Assembly (NCBI RefSeq): GCF_004187715.1
Contig: NZ_QZWF01000004.1
Location: 62,001-126,000, forward strand
Source of the DNA: Streptomyces sp. F001
Lineage (GTDB): Bacteria; Actinomycetota; Actinomycetes; Streptomycetales; Streptomycetaceae
Direction of reading: 5' to 3'
Length of the DNA: 64,000 nt
Shown here piece after piece: positions 52,020-61,105 of this stretch (within the stretch, counting starts at the first letter, position 1; each line of letters begins with the position of its first letter). The notes beneath the pieces are model-generated. The model was not told the origin of the DNA and ran no database searches. It saw only the letters and a list, made by a program, of their open reading frames with translations. The translations under genes were made by a program, and so were the position numbers.

Positions 52020-53726
52020 CTAGAGCGGCACGATGTCCGGCGCCCCCAGCCGCGCCGCGTCCGCCGTCAGGTCGTCCGGCTGGCGCTGCGACTCCCGCTC
52101 CGCCTCCACCCGCTTGTTGTAGTGCTCGATCTCCCGCTCGATGTGGTCCTTGTCCCAGCCGAGCACCGGCGCCATCAGCTCGGCGGCCTCACGGGCGCTG
52201 CGGGTGCCCCGGTCGAAGGTCTCGATGGAGATGCGGGTGCGCCGGGTCAGTACGTCGTCCAGGTGCCGCGCGCCCTCGTGCGAGGCGGCGTACACGACCT
52301 CGGCGCGCAGATAGTCGTCCGCCGCGTGCAGGGGCTCGCCCAGCGAGGTGTCGGCGGCGATGAGCTCGAGCAACTCCTCGGCCAGCGACCCGTACCGGTT
52401 CAGCAGGTGCTCGACGCGCACCACATGAAGTCCGGTGCGCGCGGCGATCCGGGCCCGCGCGTTCCACAGCGCCCGGTACCCCTCGGCGCCGAGCAGTGGG
52501 ACGTCCTCGGTGACGCACTCGGCGACCCGCAGGTCGAGTCCGTGCACGGCCTCGTCGACCGCGTCCTTGGCCATCACGCGGTACGTCGTGTACTTGCCGC
52601 CCGCCACCACGACCAGCCCCGGCACGGGGTGCGCGACGGTGTGCTCGCGGGACAGCTTGCTGGTGGCGTCCGACTCGCCGGCGAGCAGCGGCCGGAGTCC
52701 CGCGTACACGCCCTCGACGTCGTCGCGCGTGAGCGGCACCGCCAGCACCGAGTTCACACGCTCCAGCAGATAGTCGATGTCGGCGCTGGACGCGGCCGGG
52801 TGCGCCTTGTCGAGGTCCCAGTCGGTGTCGGTGGTGCCGATGATCCAGTGCCGGCCCCAGGGGATGACGAACAGCACGGACTTCTCGGTACGCAGGATCA
52901 GGCCGGTGGTGGAGTGGATCCGGTCCTTGGGCACGACCAGGTGGATGCCCTTGGACGCCCGGACGTGGAACTGCCCCCGCTCCCCCACCATCGCCTGGGT
53001 GTCGTCGGTCCACACGCCGGTGGCATTGACGATCTGCTTGGCCCGGACCTCGTACTCCCCGCCCGCCTCGACGTCCTGCACCCGGGCGCCGACGACGCGC
53101 TCGCCCTCGCGCAGAAATCCGGTCACGCGCGCACGGTTGGCGACTTTCGCGCCGTACGACGCTGCCGTACGCACGAGTGTGGCGACGTAACGGGCGTCGT
53201 CCATCTGGGCGTCGTAGTACTGCAGGGCTCCGACCAGCGCCTCCTTCTTCAGGGCGGGGGCGATGCGCAGGGCGTGACGGCGGCTCAGGTGGCGGTGCAG
53301 GGGCAGGCCCCGGCCGTGGGTGCGAGCCATCGACATGGCGTCGTAGAGCAGGACACCCGAACCGGCGTACAGACGCTCCCAGCCCTTGTACTGCAGCGGG
53401 TACAGGAACGGCACCGGTTTCACCAGATGCGGAGCCAGCCGCGACACCAACAGCCCGCGTTCCTTCAGTGCCTCCCGGACGAGCGTGAAATCGAGCATCT
53501 CCAGATAACGCAGGCCGCCGTGGATCAGTTTGCTGGACCTGCTCGACGTGCCCGACGCCCAGTCACGCGCCTCGACCAGACCCGTGGACAGCCCACGTGT
53601 CACGGCGTCCAGCGCGGTGCCCGCGCCGACCACGCCACCGCCCACGACCAGCACATCCAGTTCCCGCTCGGCCATTGCCGCGAGTGACTCGGCCCGCTGC
53701 GCCGGCCCCAGTGTCCCTGTCCTCAC
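52020..53726 (-). CDS. glpD: Aerobic glycerol-3-phosphate dehydrogenase
   Basis: A 568-residue FAD enzyme oxidising glycerol-3-phosphate to dihydroxyacetone phosphate at the membrane. The FAD fold VLVVGGGVVGAGTALDAVTRG lies near residues 23-43, followed by the conserved SSRSSKLIHGGLRYLE (near 60-75). Later come NATGVWTDD, and GGKYTTYRVMAKDAVD near the C-terminal domain, which is of GlpD type. GTG 53726 has GGGAGG 5 bases upstream; GTG 53729 is adjacent. It is monocistronic, divergent from the nucleotide-sugar dehydrogenase homologue. Confidence 0.95.
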   Translation of the reverse strand: MRTGTLGPAQRAESLAAMAERELDVLVVGGGVVGAGTALDAVTRGLSTGLVEARDWASGTSSRSSKLIHGGLRYLEMLDFTLVREALKERGLLVSRLAPHLVKPVPFLYPLQYKGWERLYAGSGVLLYDAMSMARTHGRGLPLHRHLSRRHALRIAPALKKEALVGALQYYDAQMDDARYVATLVRTAASYGAKVANRARVTGFLREGERVVGARVQDVEAGGEYEVRAKQIVNATGVWTDDTQAMVGERGQFHVRASKGIHLVVPKDRIHSTTGLILRTEKSVLFVIPWGRHWIIGTTDTDWDLDKAHPAASSADIDYLLERVNSVLAVPLTRDDVEGVYAGLRPLLAGESDATSKLSREHTVAHPVPGLVVVAGGKYTTYRVMAKDAVDEAVHGLDLRVAECVTEDVPLLGAEGYRALWNARARIAARTGLHVVRVEHLLNRYGSLAEELLELIAADTSLGEPLHAADDYLRAEVVYAASHEGARHLDDVLTRRTRISIETFDRGTRSAREAAELMAPVLGWDKDHIEREIEHYNKRVEAERESQRQPDDLTADAARLGAPDIVPL

Positions 53727-53959
53727 CACTGCCTCCCGCTGATCGCCCGACCCGTATCCCCATGCCCAGATTCTGACCGGGTTGCCCGACTTCAGCCACC
53801 ACGCGCCCCAGCTTGTGGACAACACTCGCGGAAACGCGCCCGATCAATCCCGCAAATCGGTCATATTTACTCCTAGTGTGACATTGCGCTGCGTCCTGAA
53901 CTGTCCACAGGGCTTGCGCACCTGTCCCGCTTCGGTTACTGGGAAGGACGGCCCACGCC

Positions 53960-55168
53960 ATGCCCGCAGATCTCGCCGTCATCGGACTCGGCCCGCTCGG
54001 CCTGCCGCTGGCCCAGGCCGCCGTCGCCGCCGGCATCCCCACCGTCGGCTACAAGACCGGCCCGGAGCCCGGCTCGCTCAGCCCCGCCGAACTGCGCCGG
54101 ATGCTCTCGGGGGGCTTCCGGCACGCCGCGGGACCGGCCGAGCTCGGCCGGGTGCGCACCGCGGTCATCTGCGCACCGGCGCCCAGGAGCGCGGACGGCG
54201 GGCTCGACCTGAGCCAGGTGGAGATGGCCGCCCACATCCTGGCAACCCGGCTGCGCCCGCACACCACGGTCATCCTGGAGTCGCCCGTATCCCCGGGGAC
54301 GACGGAGGAATTCCTGCGCCCGCTCCTCGAGGAGGGCTCGGGCCTGCGCGCGGGCCGCGACTTCCACCTCGCCTACTCACCCAGTCGGGTCGACCCCGGC
54401 AACCGCGACTTCACCCCGGCCGGCACCCCGAAGGTCATCGGCGGCCTCACCCCGGCCTGCACGGAGTCGGCCGCCACCTTCTACAGCCGGCTCACCGACA
54501 AGGTGGTACGCGCGCGTGGACTCCGCGAAGCCGAGACCGTGCAGCTCCTGGAGACCAACTACCGGCACGTCAACATCGCCCTGGTCAACGAGATGGCCGT
54601 CCTGTGCCACGACCTGGGCGTCGACCTGTGGGACGTCATCCGCTGCGCGGAGACCAAGCCGTTCGGCTTCCAGGCCTTCCGCCCCGGCCCCGGCGTCGGC
54701 GGCCACGCCGTCCCACAGGACCTGACCGGCCGCTCGGGCCGCGGGCTGCGCATGGTGGAGCTGGCCCAGCAGGTCAACAGCCGGATGCCCCGCTACGTCG
54801 TCCAGCGCGCCGCCACCCTCCTCAACGAGCACGGCAAATCGGCCCGCGGCGCGCGCGTGCTGCTGCTCGGCGTCACCTACAAGCCCGACCTCGCCGACCA
54901 GCAGGGCACCCCGGCACAGGAGATCGCGACCCGCCTGATGGAGCTCGGCGCCGCCGTCAGCTACCACGACCCGCACATCCCGTCCTGGAGCGTCCTCGAC
55001 CGCCCGGTCCCCCGCGCGGACTCCCTCTACGAGGCCGCCGCCGACGCCGACCTCACGATCCTGCTCCAGAACCACCGCACGTACGACCTCCAGGGCCTGT
55101 CGGTGAAGGCCCAGCTACTGCTGGACACGCGGGGGGCCACGCCCACGGGGGCGGCGCACCGGTTGTGA
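53960..55168 (+). CDS. UDP-sugar dehydrogenase-like protein lacking the catalytic cysteine
   Basis: A 402-residue protein of the UDP-glucose/UDP-N-acetylmannosamine dehydrogenase family. The N-terminal Rossmann motif is VIGLGPLGLPLA; ESPVSPGTTEEF and the central dimer helix (LLETNYRHVNIALVNEMAVL) follow; the C-terminal domain begins GVTYKPDLADQQGTPAQEI. The key loop, GVGGHCIPxD in WecC-type enzymes, reads GVGGHAVPQD (near residue 248), so the nucleophilic Cys is Ala, encoded GCC. The helix Lys that stabilises the intermediate also appears replaced (QLLETN for KLxEN). The usual two-step oxidation is therefore doubtful. ATG 53960 is the start, with GGGAAGGA upstream. Confidence 0.8.
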   Translation: MPADLAVIGLGPLGLPLAQAAVAAGIPTVGYKTGPEPGSLSPAELRRMLSGGFRHAAGPAELGRVRTAVICAPAPRSADGGLDLSQVEMAAHILATRLRPHTTVILESPVSPGTTEEFLRPLLEEGSGLRAGRDFHLAYSPSRVDPGNRDFTPAGTPKVIGGLTPACTESAATFYSRLTDKVVRARGLREAETVQLLETNYRHVNIALVNEMAVLCHDLGVDLWDVIRCAETKPFGFQAFRPGPGVGGHAVPQDLTGRSGRGLRMVELAQQVNSRMPRYVVQRAATLLNEHGKSARGARVLLLGVTYKPDLADQQGTPAQEIATRLMELGAAVSYHDPHIPSWSVLDRPVPRADSLYEAAADADLTILLQNHRTYDLQGLSVKAQLLLDTRGATPTGAAHRL

Positions 55169-55711
55169 GCGGGGGCGCGCGGCGACCCGGGCTCCGGGGG
55201 CTGCTGGCACGCGGCACTCGCCGCGGGTACCGTACAAAACAGGTGGAGCCCACCGCAGCGGCCACTGCAGCGGGCTCCTGATCGGTGAACGGAGTGTCCA
55301 CCCCTAGTTCACATAGGGGTGGCCGCTCACCGACCGTGAATCCGCAAGATCCACCTCCTCCGGAACTTCACCAGCCGAAGCCGAATGCGGTCCCAGCGAG
55401 TGGGCTTGCGGTGACGGCCCATGGGCGCGCCCCCTTCCACGACGCCACCCGTTGGCCCGGTAGGCAGCACGTCGGAGTTCGGGCCGGGCCCCGAGGGCAG
55501 GGTCCGGAACCGTGTCCTTGGAAGGGGGCGCCCCAGAGAACCGGGTCGCCGATCACGGACACTACCGCCCGCCTACGCCCGTTCAGCCCACGTTCGCCCC
55601 GAACGCAACCACGCGCCCCCTCCCGCACAACACGCCCCCAAACAGGCACCCTTGGGCGCGCAAAAGGGCCGGTCACCCACCCGGATGACCGGCCCTTCCC
55701 CGTCGTAGCAG
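55169..55711. other. Intergenic region with two terminator hairpins
   Basis: 543 bases between convergent genes. After the dehydrogenase gene, TCGGTGA (55282-55288) and TCACCGA (55327-55333) enclose CCACCCCTA/TAGGGGTGG (55298-55306, 55314-55322), a likely terminator. Before the guaB3-like stop, AAGGGCCGGTCA (55664-55675) pairs with TGACCGGCCCTT (55686-55697), followed on the minus strand by TTTTG, a good terminator for that gene. Open frames in between are Pro/Arg-rich without ribosome binding sites. Confidence 0.6.
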
Positions 55712-56836
55712 CTAGCGCCGATGCTGCGAGTCCGCCACCGTGACCTCGACCCGCTGGAACTCCTTCAGCTCGCTGTACCCGGTCGTGGCCATCGCCCGCC
55801 GCAGCGCACCGAAGAAGTTCATCGAACCGTCGGGCGTGTGCGACGGCCCGGTGAGGATCTCCTCTATGGTCCCGACCGTGCCGAGGTCGACCTTCTTGCC
55901 GCGCGGCAGCTCCTCGTTGACGGCCTCCATGCCCCAGTGGTGGCCCTTGCCGGGGCCGTCCGTCGCGCGCGCGAGGGGGGAGCCCATCATCACCGCGTCG
56001 GCGCCGCAGGCGATCGCCTTGGGCAGGTCGCCGGACCAGCCGACGCCGCCGTCCGCGATCACGTGCACATACCGCCCGCCGGACTCGTCCATGTAGTCCC
56101 GGCGAGCCGCCGCCACGTCGGCCACCGCGGTGGCCATCGGCACCTGGATGCCCAGGACGTTGCGCGTGGTGTGCGCGGCGCCGCCGCCGAAGCCGACCAG
56201 GACGCCGGCCGCGCCGGTACGCATGAGGTGCAGGGCCGCGGTGTAGGTGGCGCAGCCGCCGACGATCACCGGGACGTCGAGCTCGTAGATGAACTGCTTC
56301 AGGTTCAGCGGCTCGTGCGAGGACGAGACGTGCTCCGCGGAGACCGTCGTACCGCGGATGACGAAGATGTCCACGCCCGCGTCCACCACGGCCTTGGAGA
56401 ACTGGGCCGTGCGCTGCGGGGAGAGCGCGGCGGCGGTGACCACGCCGGAGTCGCGCACCTCCTTGATGCGCTGCCCGATCAGCTCCTCCTTGATGGGAGC
56501 GGCGTAGATCTCCTGCAGGCGACGCGTCGCGGCCTCGACCGGCAGGCCGACGATCTCGTCGAGCAGCGGCTGCGGGTCCTCGTACCGCGTCCACAGGCCT
56601 TCGAGGTTCAGCACGCCGAGGCCGCCGAGCTCGCCGATGCGGATCGCCGCGGCCGGCGAGACGACCGAGTCCATGGGGGCTGCCAGGAAGGGCAGCTCGA
56701 AGCGGTAGGCGTCGATCTGCCAGGCGATCGAGACCTCCTTCGGGTCCCGCGTACGGCGGCTGGGGACGACGGCGATGTCGTCGAAGGCGTACGCCCGGCG
56801 GCCGCGCTTGCCGCGCCCGATCTCGATCTCAGTCAC
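55712..56836 (-). CDS. guaB3: GuaB3-type IMP dehydrogenase-related protein
   Basis: A 374-residue TIM-barrel protein of the IMPDH/GMP reductase superfamily without CBS domains. AAPMDSVVSP, VIVGGCATYTAALHL and VIADGGVGWSGDLPKAIACGADAVMMG are the family's barrel segments. The catalytic loop, where IMPDH has GxGSxCxTR, reads GFGGGAAHTTR, so the nucleophilic Cys is replaced by His. Classical IMP oxidation is therefore uncertain. GTG 56836 has AAAGG about 10 bases upstream; upstream in-frame codons would add an unrelated leader. It follows guaB in the same direction, with a hairpin between. Confidence 0.85.
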   Translation of the reverse strand: MTEIEIGRGKRGRRAYAFDDIAVVPSRRTRDPKEVSIAWQIDAYRFELPFLAAPMDSVVSPAAAIRIGELGGLGVLNLEGLWTRYEDPQPLLDEIVGLPVEAATRRLQEIYAAPIKEELIGQRIKEVRDSGVVTAAALSPQRTAQFSKAVVDAGVDIFVIRGTTVSAEHVSSSHEPLNLKQFIYELDVPVIVGGCATYTAALHLMRTGAAGVLVGFGGGAAHTTRNVLGIQVPMATAVADVAAARRDYMDESGGRYVHVIADGGVGWSGDLPKAIACGADAVMMGSPLARATDGPGKGHHWGMEAVNEELPRGKKVDLGTVGTIEEILTGPSHTPDGSMNFFGALRRAMATTGYSELKEFQRVEVTVADSQHRR

Positions 56837-56893
56837 TTGTGAGGCCTTTCCCTGATGCGTTGCAGCGCCTTCCAGTATCCCCGACAGGTACGA

Positions 56894-56928
56894 CAAGGGC
56901 GGCCCCGGAGCACCCGGTGCCGCCCTTG
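56894..56928. terminator. Hairpin between guaB and guaB3-like gene
   Basis: CAAGGGCGGC pairs with GCCGCCCTTG (10 bp) around a 15-base loop in the 117-bp gap. It may terminate guaB transcription or reduce readthrough into the guaB3-like gene. Confidence 0.6.
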
Positions 56929-56953
56929 GACATGCTTCACGCCCGCGTGCGCC

Positions 56954-58459
56954 TCACTTACGGCTGTAGTTCGGCGCCTCGACGGTCATCTGGATGTCGT
57001 GCGGGTGGCTCTCCTTCAGGCCCGCCGACGTGATCCGGACGAACCGGCCCCGCTCCTGCAGCGCGGGCACGTCCCTGCCGCCGACGTAGAACATCGACTG
57101 GCGCAGACCGCCCACCAGCTGGTGGACGACGGAGGACAGCGGGCCGCGATAGGGCACCTGGCCCTCGATGCCCTCGGGGACCAGCTGCTCGTCGGAGGCG
57201 ACGCCCTCCTGGAAGTAGCGGTCCTTGGAGAACGACTTGCGGTCGCCGCGGGTCTGCATCGCGCCGAGCGACCCCATGCCGCGGTACGACTTGAACTGCT
57301 TGCCGTTGATGAACATCAGCTCGCCCGGCGACTCCTCGCAGCCCGCGAGCAGCGAGCCCAGCATCACCGTGTCGGCGCCCGCGACCAGGGCCTTGGCGAT
57401 GTCGCCGGAGTACTGCAGACCACCGTCGCCGATCACCGGAACGCCGGCGTCCTTGGCGGCGAGCGCGGCCTCGTAAATGGCCGTGACCTGCGGGACACCG
57501 ACGCCGGCGACCACGCGGGTAGTGCAGATGGAGCCGGGGCCGACACCGACCTTGATGCCGTCCACACCGGAGTCGATCAGCGCCTGGGCGCCGTCGCGGG
57601 TGGCGACATTGCCGCCGATGACATCGACGCCGGACGAGTTCGACTTGATCTTGGCGACCATGTCCCCGACCAGCCGGGAGTGGCCGTGCGCGGTGTCGAC
57701 GACGATGAAGTCGACGCCCGCCTCGATCAGGGCCTGGGCGCGCTCGAAGGCATCGCCCGCGACACCGACCGCCGCGCCGACGAGCAGGCGGCCCTCGGCG
57801 TCCTTGGCGGCGTTCGGGTACTTCTCGGCCTTGACGAAGTCCTTGACCGTGATCAGGCCCTTGAGGACACCCGCGTCGTCGACCAGCGGCAGCTTCTCGA
57901 TCTTGTGCCGGCGCAGCAGTTCCATGGCGTCCGTGCCGGAGATGCCGACCTTGCCGGTGACCAGCGGCATCGGCGTCATGACCTCGCGTACCCGCCGGGA
58001 GCGGTCGGTCTCGAAGGCCATGTCGCGGTTGGTGACTATGCCGAGCAGCTTGCCGGCCGGGTCGGTGACCGGGACGCCGCTGATCCGGAACTTGCCGCAG
58101 ATCGCGTCGGCCTCGGCGAGCGTGGCGTCCGGGTTGATGGTGATCGGGTCGGTGACCATCCCGGACTCGGAGCGCTTGACCAGGTCGACCTGGTTGGCCT
58201 GGTCCTCGATGGACAGGTTGCGGTGCAGCACACCGACGCCGCCCTGGCGGGCCATCGCGATCGCCATGCGCGACTCGGTGACCTTGTCCATGGCGGCGGA
58301 CAGGAGCGGGATGTTGACCCGCACGTTCTTGGAGACGTACGAGGCGGTGTCGATCTCGTCGGGTGCCATGTCCGACGGGCCCGGCAGCAGCAGCACGTCG
58401 TCGTAGGTCAGCCCGAGTGTCGCGAATTTCCCGGGCACTCCGTCGACGTTGGCAGTCAT
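56954..58459 (-). CDS. guaB: IMP dehydrogenase
   Basis: A 501-residue enzyme oxidising IMP to XMP with NAD, the committed step to GMP. LTYDDVLLLPGPSD and PLLSAAMDKVTE start the barrel. Two CBS domains (about 110-220) follow. The catalytic loop is GPGSICTTR (near 310) with the Cys, DGGLQYSGDIAKAL binds the phosphate, and the flap RGMGSLGAMQ and RYFQEGV (Arg/Tyr) closes the site. All active-site residues are present, unlike the downstream guaB3-like protein. The length is normal and the ATG at 58459 is clear. Confidence 0.97.
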   Translation of the reverse strand: MTANVDGVPGKFATLGLTYDDVLLLPGPSDMAPDEIDTASYVSKNVRVNIPLLSAAMDKVTESRMAIAMARQGGVGVLHRNLSIEDQANQVDLVKRSESGMVTDPITINPDATLAEADAICGKFRISGVPVTDPAGKLLGIVTNRDMAFETDRSRRVREVMTPMPLVTGKVGISGTDAMELLRRHKIEKLPLVDDAGVLKGLITVKDFVKAEKYPNAAKDAEGRLLVGAAVGVAGDAFERAQALIEAGVDFIVVDTAHGHSRLVGDMVAKIKSNSSGVDVIGGNVATRDGAQALIDSGVDGIKVGVGPGSICTTRVVAGVGVPQVTAIYEAALAAKDAGVPVIGDGGLQYSGDIAKALVAGADTVMLGSLLAGCEESPGELMFINGKQFKSYRGMGSLGAMQTRGDRKSFSKDRYFQEGVASDEQLVPEGIEGQVPYRGPLSSVVHQLVGGLRQSMFYVGGRDVPALQERGRFVRITSAGLKESHPHDIQMTVEAPNYSRK

Positions 58460-58602
58460 GACACCTTCCCCAAATGGCCTTGATCGGTGCGGATGTCCAT
58501 GCTAACGGGAAGCATGGCTCTCTCATTCCTCGGTGCTGGGCCGCCGCGGGCTTCGTATGTTCGTACGGAACCGAGCAGAAGCCTGTTCATCCGTGGCCGG
58601 CT

Positions 58603-59280
58603 TCACTGCTCGGCCAGGGCCCTCAGCCTGCTCAGCGCCCTGTGCTGGGCCACCCGGACCGCGCCGGGTGACATTCCCAACATCTGTCCAGTCTCCTCCG
58701 CCGTGAGACCCACGGCGATGCGGAGCAGGATCAGTTCGCGCTGGTTCTCCGGGAGGTTGGCCAGCAGTTTCTTGGCCCACGCGGCGTCGCTGCTGAGCAG
58801 CGCCCGCTCCTCCGGCCCCAGCGAGTCGTCCGGACGCTCCGGCATCTCGTCGGACGGGACCGCCGTCGAGCCGGGGTGCCGCATCGCGGCCCGCTGCAGG
58901 TCGGCGACCTTGTGGGCGGCGATGGCGAAGACGAAGGCCTCGAAGGGGCGCCCGGTGTCCCGGTAGCGCGGCAGGGCGAGGAGGACGGCCACACAGACCT
59001 CCTGGGCCAGATCCTCGACGAAGTGGCGCGCATCACCCGGGAGGCGGGACAGCCGGGTGCGGCAGTAGCGCAGGGCCAGTGGGTGGACATGGGCGAGCAG
59101 ATCGTGCGTGGCCTGCTCGTCCCCGTCGACCGCGCGGTGGACGAGCGCACCGATCGCCCCTTGGGCAGTGGCCGCCTCGTCGTCACGCATCGGTCCATGG
59201 TGCCCTGCGGCCGGGTACTCCGCGGCACTGCCTCCGTTGTTGTGCACCGAAGCGTTATGAGCAGGTGCGCTGGAACTCAT
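58603..59280 (-). CDS. shbA: RNA polymerase sigma factor ShbA (ECF type)
   Basis: A 225-residue group 4 sigma factor. Region 2 reads HPLALRYCRTRLSRL to VEDLAQEVCVAVLLALPRY and FEAFVFAIAAHKVADLQRA. Region 4 reads NLPENQRELILLRIAVGLTAEETGQMLGMSPGAVRVAQHRALSRLR, a full helix-turn-helix. Its place directly after bldM and before guaB is that of shbA, which in Streptomyces directs transcription of the principal sigma gene hrdB. ATG 59280 has GGGAGGG upstream. The first 30 residues are Ser/His/Asn-rich and poorly conserved, so ATG 59190 is a possible start. Confidence 0.9.
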   Translation of the reverse strand: MSSSAPAHNASVHNNGGSAAEYPAAGHHGPMRDDEAATAQGAIGALVHRAVDGDEQATHDLLAHVHPLALRYCRTRLSRLPGDARHFVEDLAQEVCVAVLLALPRYRDTGRPFEAFVFAIAAHKVADLQRAAMRHPGSTAVPSDEMPERPDDSLGPEERALLSSDAAWAKKLLANLPENQRELILLRIAVGLTAEETGQMLGMSPGAVRVAQHRALSRLRALAEQ

Positions 59281-59488
59281 CCCCTGCGCCCTCCCCTTCC
59301 GCTCGACCGACTCGTCCCCGAGGAACTCCACACCTCAAGGATGCGGCATCCGCGCCGAAACGAGCAGCGGCCACCGAACAGCCTGCCGATCCGACCGTCC
59401 ACCACCGCGCCCCGCCAGGGGGCGTCAGGGGCGCGAGCAGTACCGAAATGCGGCTCCGCCGCATGGGTGCGCCCCGCCACAGACGCCC

Positions 59489-59690
59489 CGCAGCCAACAG
59501 AGACCCGCAGCCCACAACGACGACCTGCAGCCCGCAGACGACCCGCGGCCCGCAGACGACCCGCGGCCCGCAGATGAGTCGCAGCCCGCAGATGAGTCGC
59601 AGCCCGCAACGACCCGCAGCCCGCAGATGAGTCGCACCCCCACAACCCGCAGCTCACGAAGAACGACCCGCAGCCCGTAACCGCCCGACC
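59489..59690. repeat. 18-bp tandem repeats between bldM and shbA
   Basis: Six units of consensus GCRGCCCGCAGAYGAC/GYC run from 59527 to 59633, with period 18 (one unit is 17), and degenerate copies extend on both sides to about 59489 and 59690. They lie in the 420-bp gap downstream of bldM and upstream of shbA, both on the minus strand, so they occupy the bldM 3' region and the shbA promoter or leader region. Translated on the minus strand they give a CDSSAG-like hexapeptide repeat without any ribosome binding site, so coding is unlikely. Confidence 0.65.
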
Positions 59691-59700
59691 CAGCGGAGCG

Positions 59701-60312
59701 CTACCGCACCAGACCCCACCGGAACCCGAGCGCCACCGCATGTGCCCGGTCCGAGGCACCGAGCTTCTTGAAGAGGCGACGGGCGTGGGTCTTGACGGTG
59801 TCCTCGGAGAGGAACAGCTCGCGGCCGATCTCGGCGTTGGAGCGGCCGTGGCTCATGCCTTCGAGCACCTGGATCTCGCGCGCGGTGAGCGTGGGCGCGG
59901 CGCCCATCTCGGCGGAGCGCAGCCTGCGCGGGGCGAGCCGCCAGGTGGGGTCGGCGAGGGCCTGTGTGACGGTGGCGCGCAGCTCGGCGCGCGAGGCGTC
60001 CTTGTGCAGGTAGCCGCGGGCGCCGGCGGCGACCGCGAGGGCCACGCCGTCCAGATCCTCGGCGACGGTGAGCATGATGATGCGCGCACCGGGGTCGGCG
60101 GACAGCAGCCGCCGCACGGTCTCGACGCCGCCCAGTCCGGGCATGCGTACATCCATCAGAATGAGGTCCGAGCGGTCGGCACCCCAGCGGCGGAGGACTT
60201 CCTCGCCGTTGGCCGCCGTCGTCACGCGCTCTACACCGGGCACGGTCGCGACCGCGCGGCGGAGCGCCTCTCGGGCAAGCGGGGAGTCGTCGCAGACGAG
60301 GACGGAAGTCAT
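59701..60312 (-). CDS. bldM: Developmental response regulator BldM
   Basis: A 203-residue atypical NarL-type regulator. The receiver domain has VCDDSPLAREAL, LILMDVRMPG (Asp near 54) and YLHKDAS. The LuxR helix-turn-helix reads LTAREIQVLEGMSHGRSNAEIGRELFLSEDTVKTHARRLFKKLG. The sequence and its position between shbA and divergent whiD match BldM, required for aerial hyphae and, with WhiI, for sporulation genes. BldM is known not to depend on classical phosphorylation. ATG 60312 has GGAGGG upstream. Confidence 0.95.
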   Translation of the reverse strand: MTSVLVCDDSPLAREALRRAVATVPGVERVTTAANGEEVLRRWGADRSDLILMDVRMPGLGGVETVRRLLSADPGARIIMLTVAEDLDGVALAVAAGARGYLHKDASRAELRATVTQALADPTWRLAPRRLRSAEMGAAPTLTAREIQVLEGMSHGRSNAEIGRELFLSEDTVKTHARRLFKKLGASDRAHAVALGFRWGLVR

Positions 60313-60692
60313 GGCCGCCCTCCGCAGCTGATGCGCGTCACCTTGAGCCTCCAGGCTGGTACGAAATCGTCACCTGTGCGGTCGACCGTCTCGGACGCCT
60401 GCCCGAGCGCTTGTGTTTTCAACCGCCTCCGCACTCTCAACGACGGTCACTCGAAAGAGTTACGGGGCTGTGTGCCGTCTTCGGCACTCTACGTGAGGGG
60501 GCGGACACGCGGCAGGCGCGCGCAGTGGACCCTCAACGTTTCATCACAACCATGCCCCATTTAGCCCTATTTCTTCCCATTCGTTGGTGTCTGAGGCTAG
60601 ATTCGCAATGAGTCATATTTTCATCTCCTTAGATCGTAGTTGTACGGTCGTGGGCACTGTATCCACCCAGAACGGCTACAAGGGGTCACGCA
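60313..60692. promoter_or_regulatory. Divergent regulatory region of bldM and whiD
   Basis: 380 bases without a gene between two developmental regulators. The left half is GC-rich. The right half (about 60540-60640) is unusually AT-rich for this genome, with runs such as TTTAGCCCTATTTCTTCC and CATATTTTCATCTCC, and is the likely whiD promoter area. In the genus both genes are controlled by developmental sigma factors and BldD. I could not place individual boxes with confidence. Confidence 0.6.
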
Positions 60693-61022
60693 ATGGCAGA
60701 TTTCTCCCGCCTTCCCGGACCGAACGCGGACCTGTGGGACTGGCAGCTCCTGGCTGCTTGTCGCGGGGTGGACAGCTCGCTCTTCTTCCATCCGGAGGGC
60801 GAGCGCGGGGCGGCTCGGAGCGCTCGCGAGAACTCGGCCAAAGAGGTCTGCATGAGGTGCCCGGTCCGCGCGGAGTGCGCGGCGCATGCGCTGGCGGTAC
60901 GCGAGCCGTACGGCGTGTGGGGCGGATTGACCGAGGACGAGCGCGAAGAGCTCATGGGGCGGGCACGGCACCGGCTGGTGTCGGCGTCGACGGCCGACGG
61001 AAGCACCGCCACGAGCAACTGA
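60693..61022 (+). CDS. whiD: WhiB-family iron-sulfur regulator WhiD
   Basis: A 109-residue Wbl protein. The four cluster-binding cysteines are in LAACRGVD (near 23) and VCMRCPVRAEC (near 53-62), followed by the GVWGGLTEDER turn and a short basic C-terminus. Wbl proteins bind a [4Fe-4S] cluster and the principal sigma factor. Sequence and position beside bldM match WhiD, needed for spore maturation. ATG 60693 has AAGGGG upstream. Confidence 0.93.
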   Translation: MADFSRLPGPNADLWDWQLLAACRGVDSSLFFHPEGERGAARSARENSAKEVCMRCPVRAECAAHALAVREPYGVWGGLTEDEREELMGRARHRLVSASTADGSTATSN

Positions 61023-61105
61023 ACATTTGAAGGAACGTTTCTGCAGGAGGACCCGCACCCACGTGCCCACACTTTTGACCCGACGTACGCCACGCCCAGG
61101 GGGGC

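Noticed and set aside
55285..55743. 152-codon plus-strand frame in the dehydrogenase/guaB3 gap
   Set aside because: Pro/Arg/Thr-rich, crosses two terminator hairpins and overlaps the guaB3-like gene end.
59527..59633. CRISPR array from 18-bp repeats
   Set aside because: The repeats are contiguous without spacers and no cas genes are present; they are simple tandem repeats.
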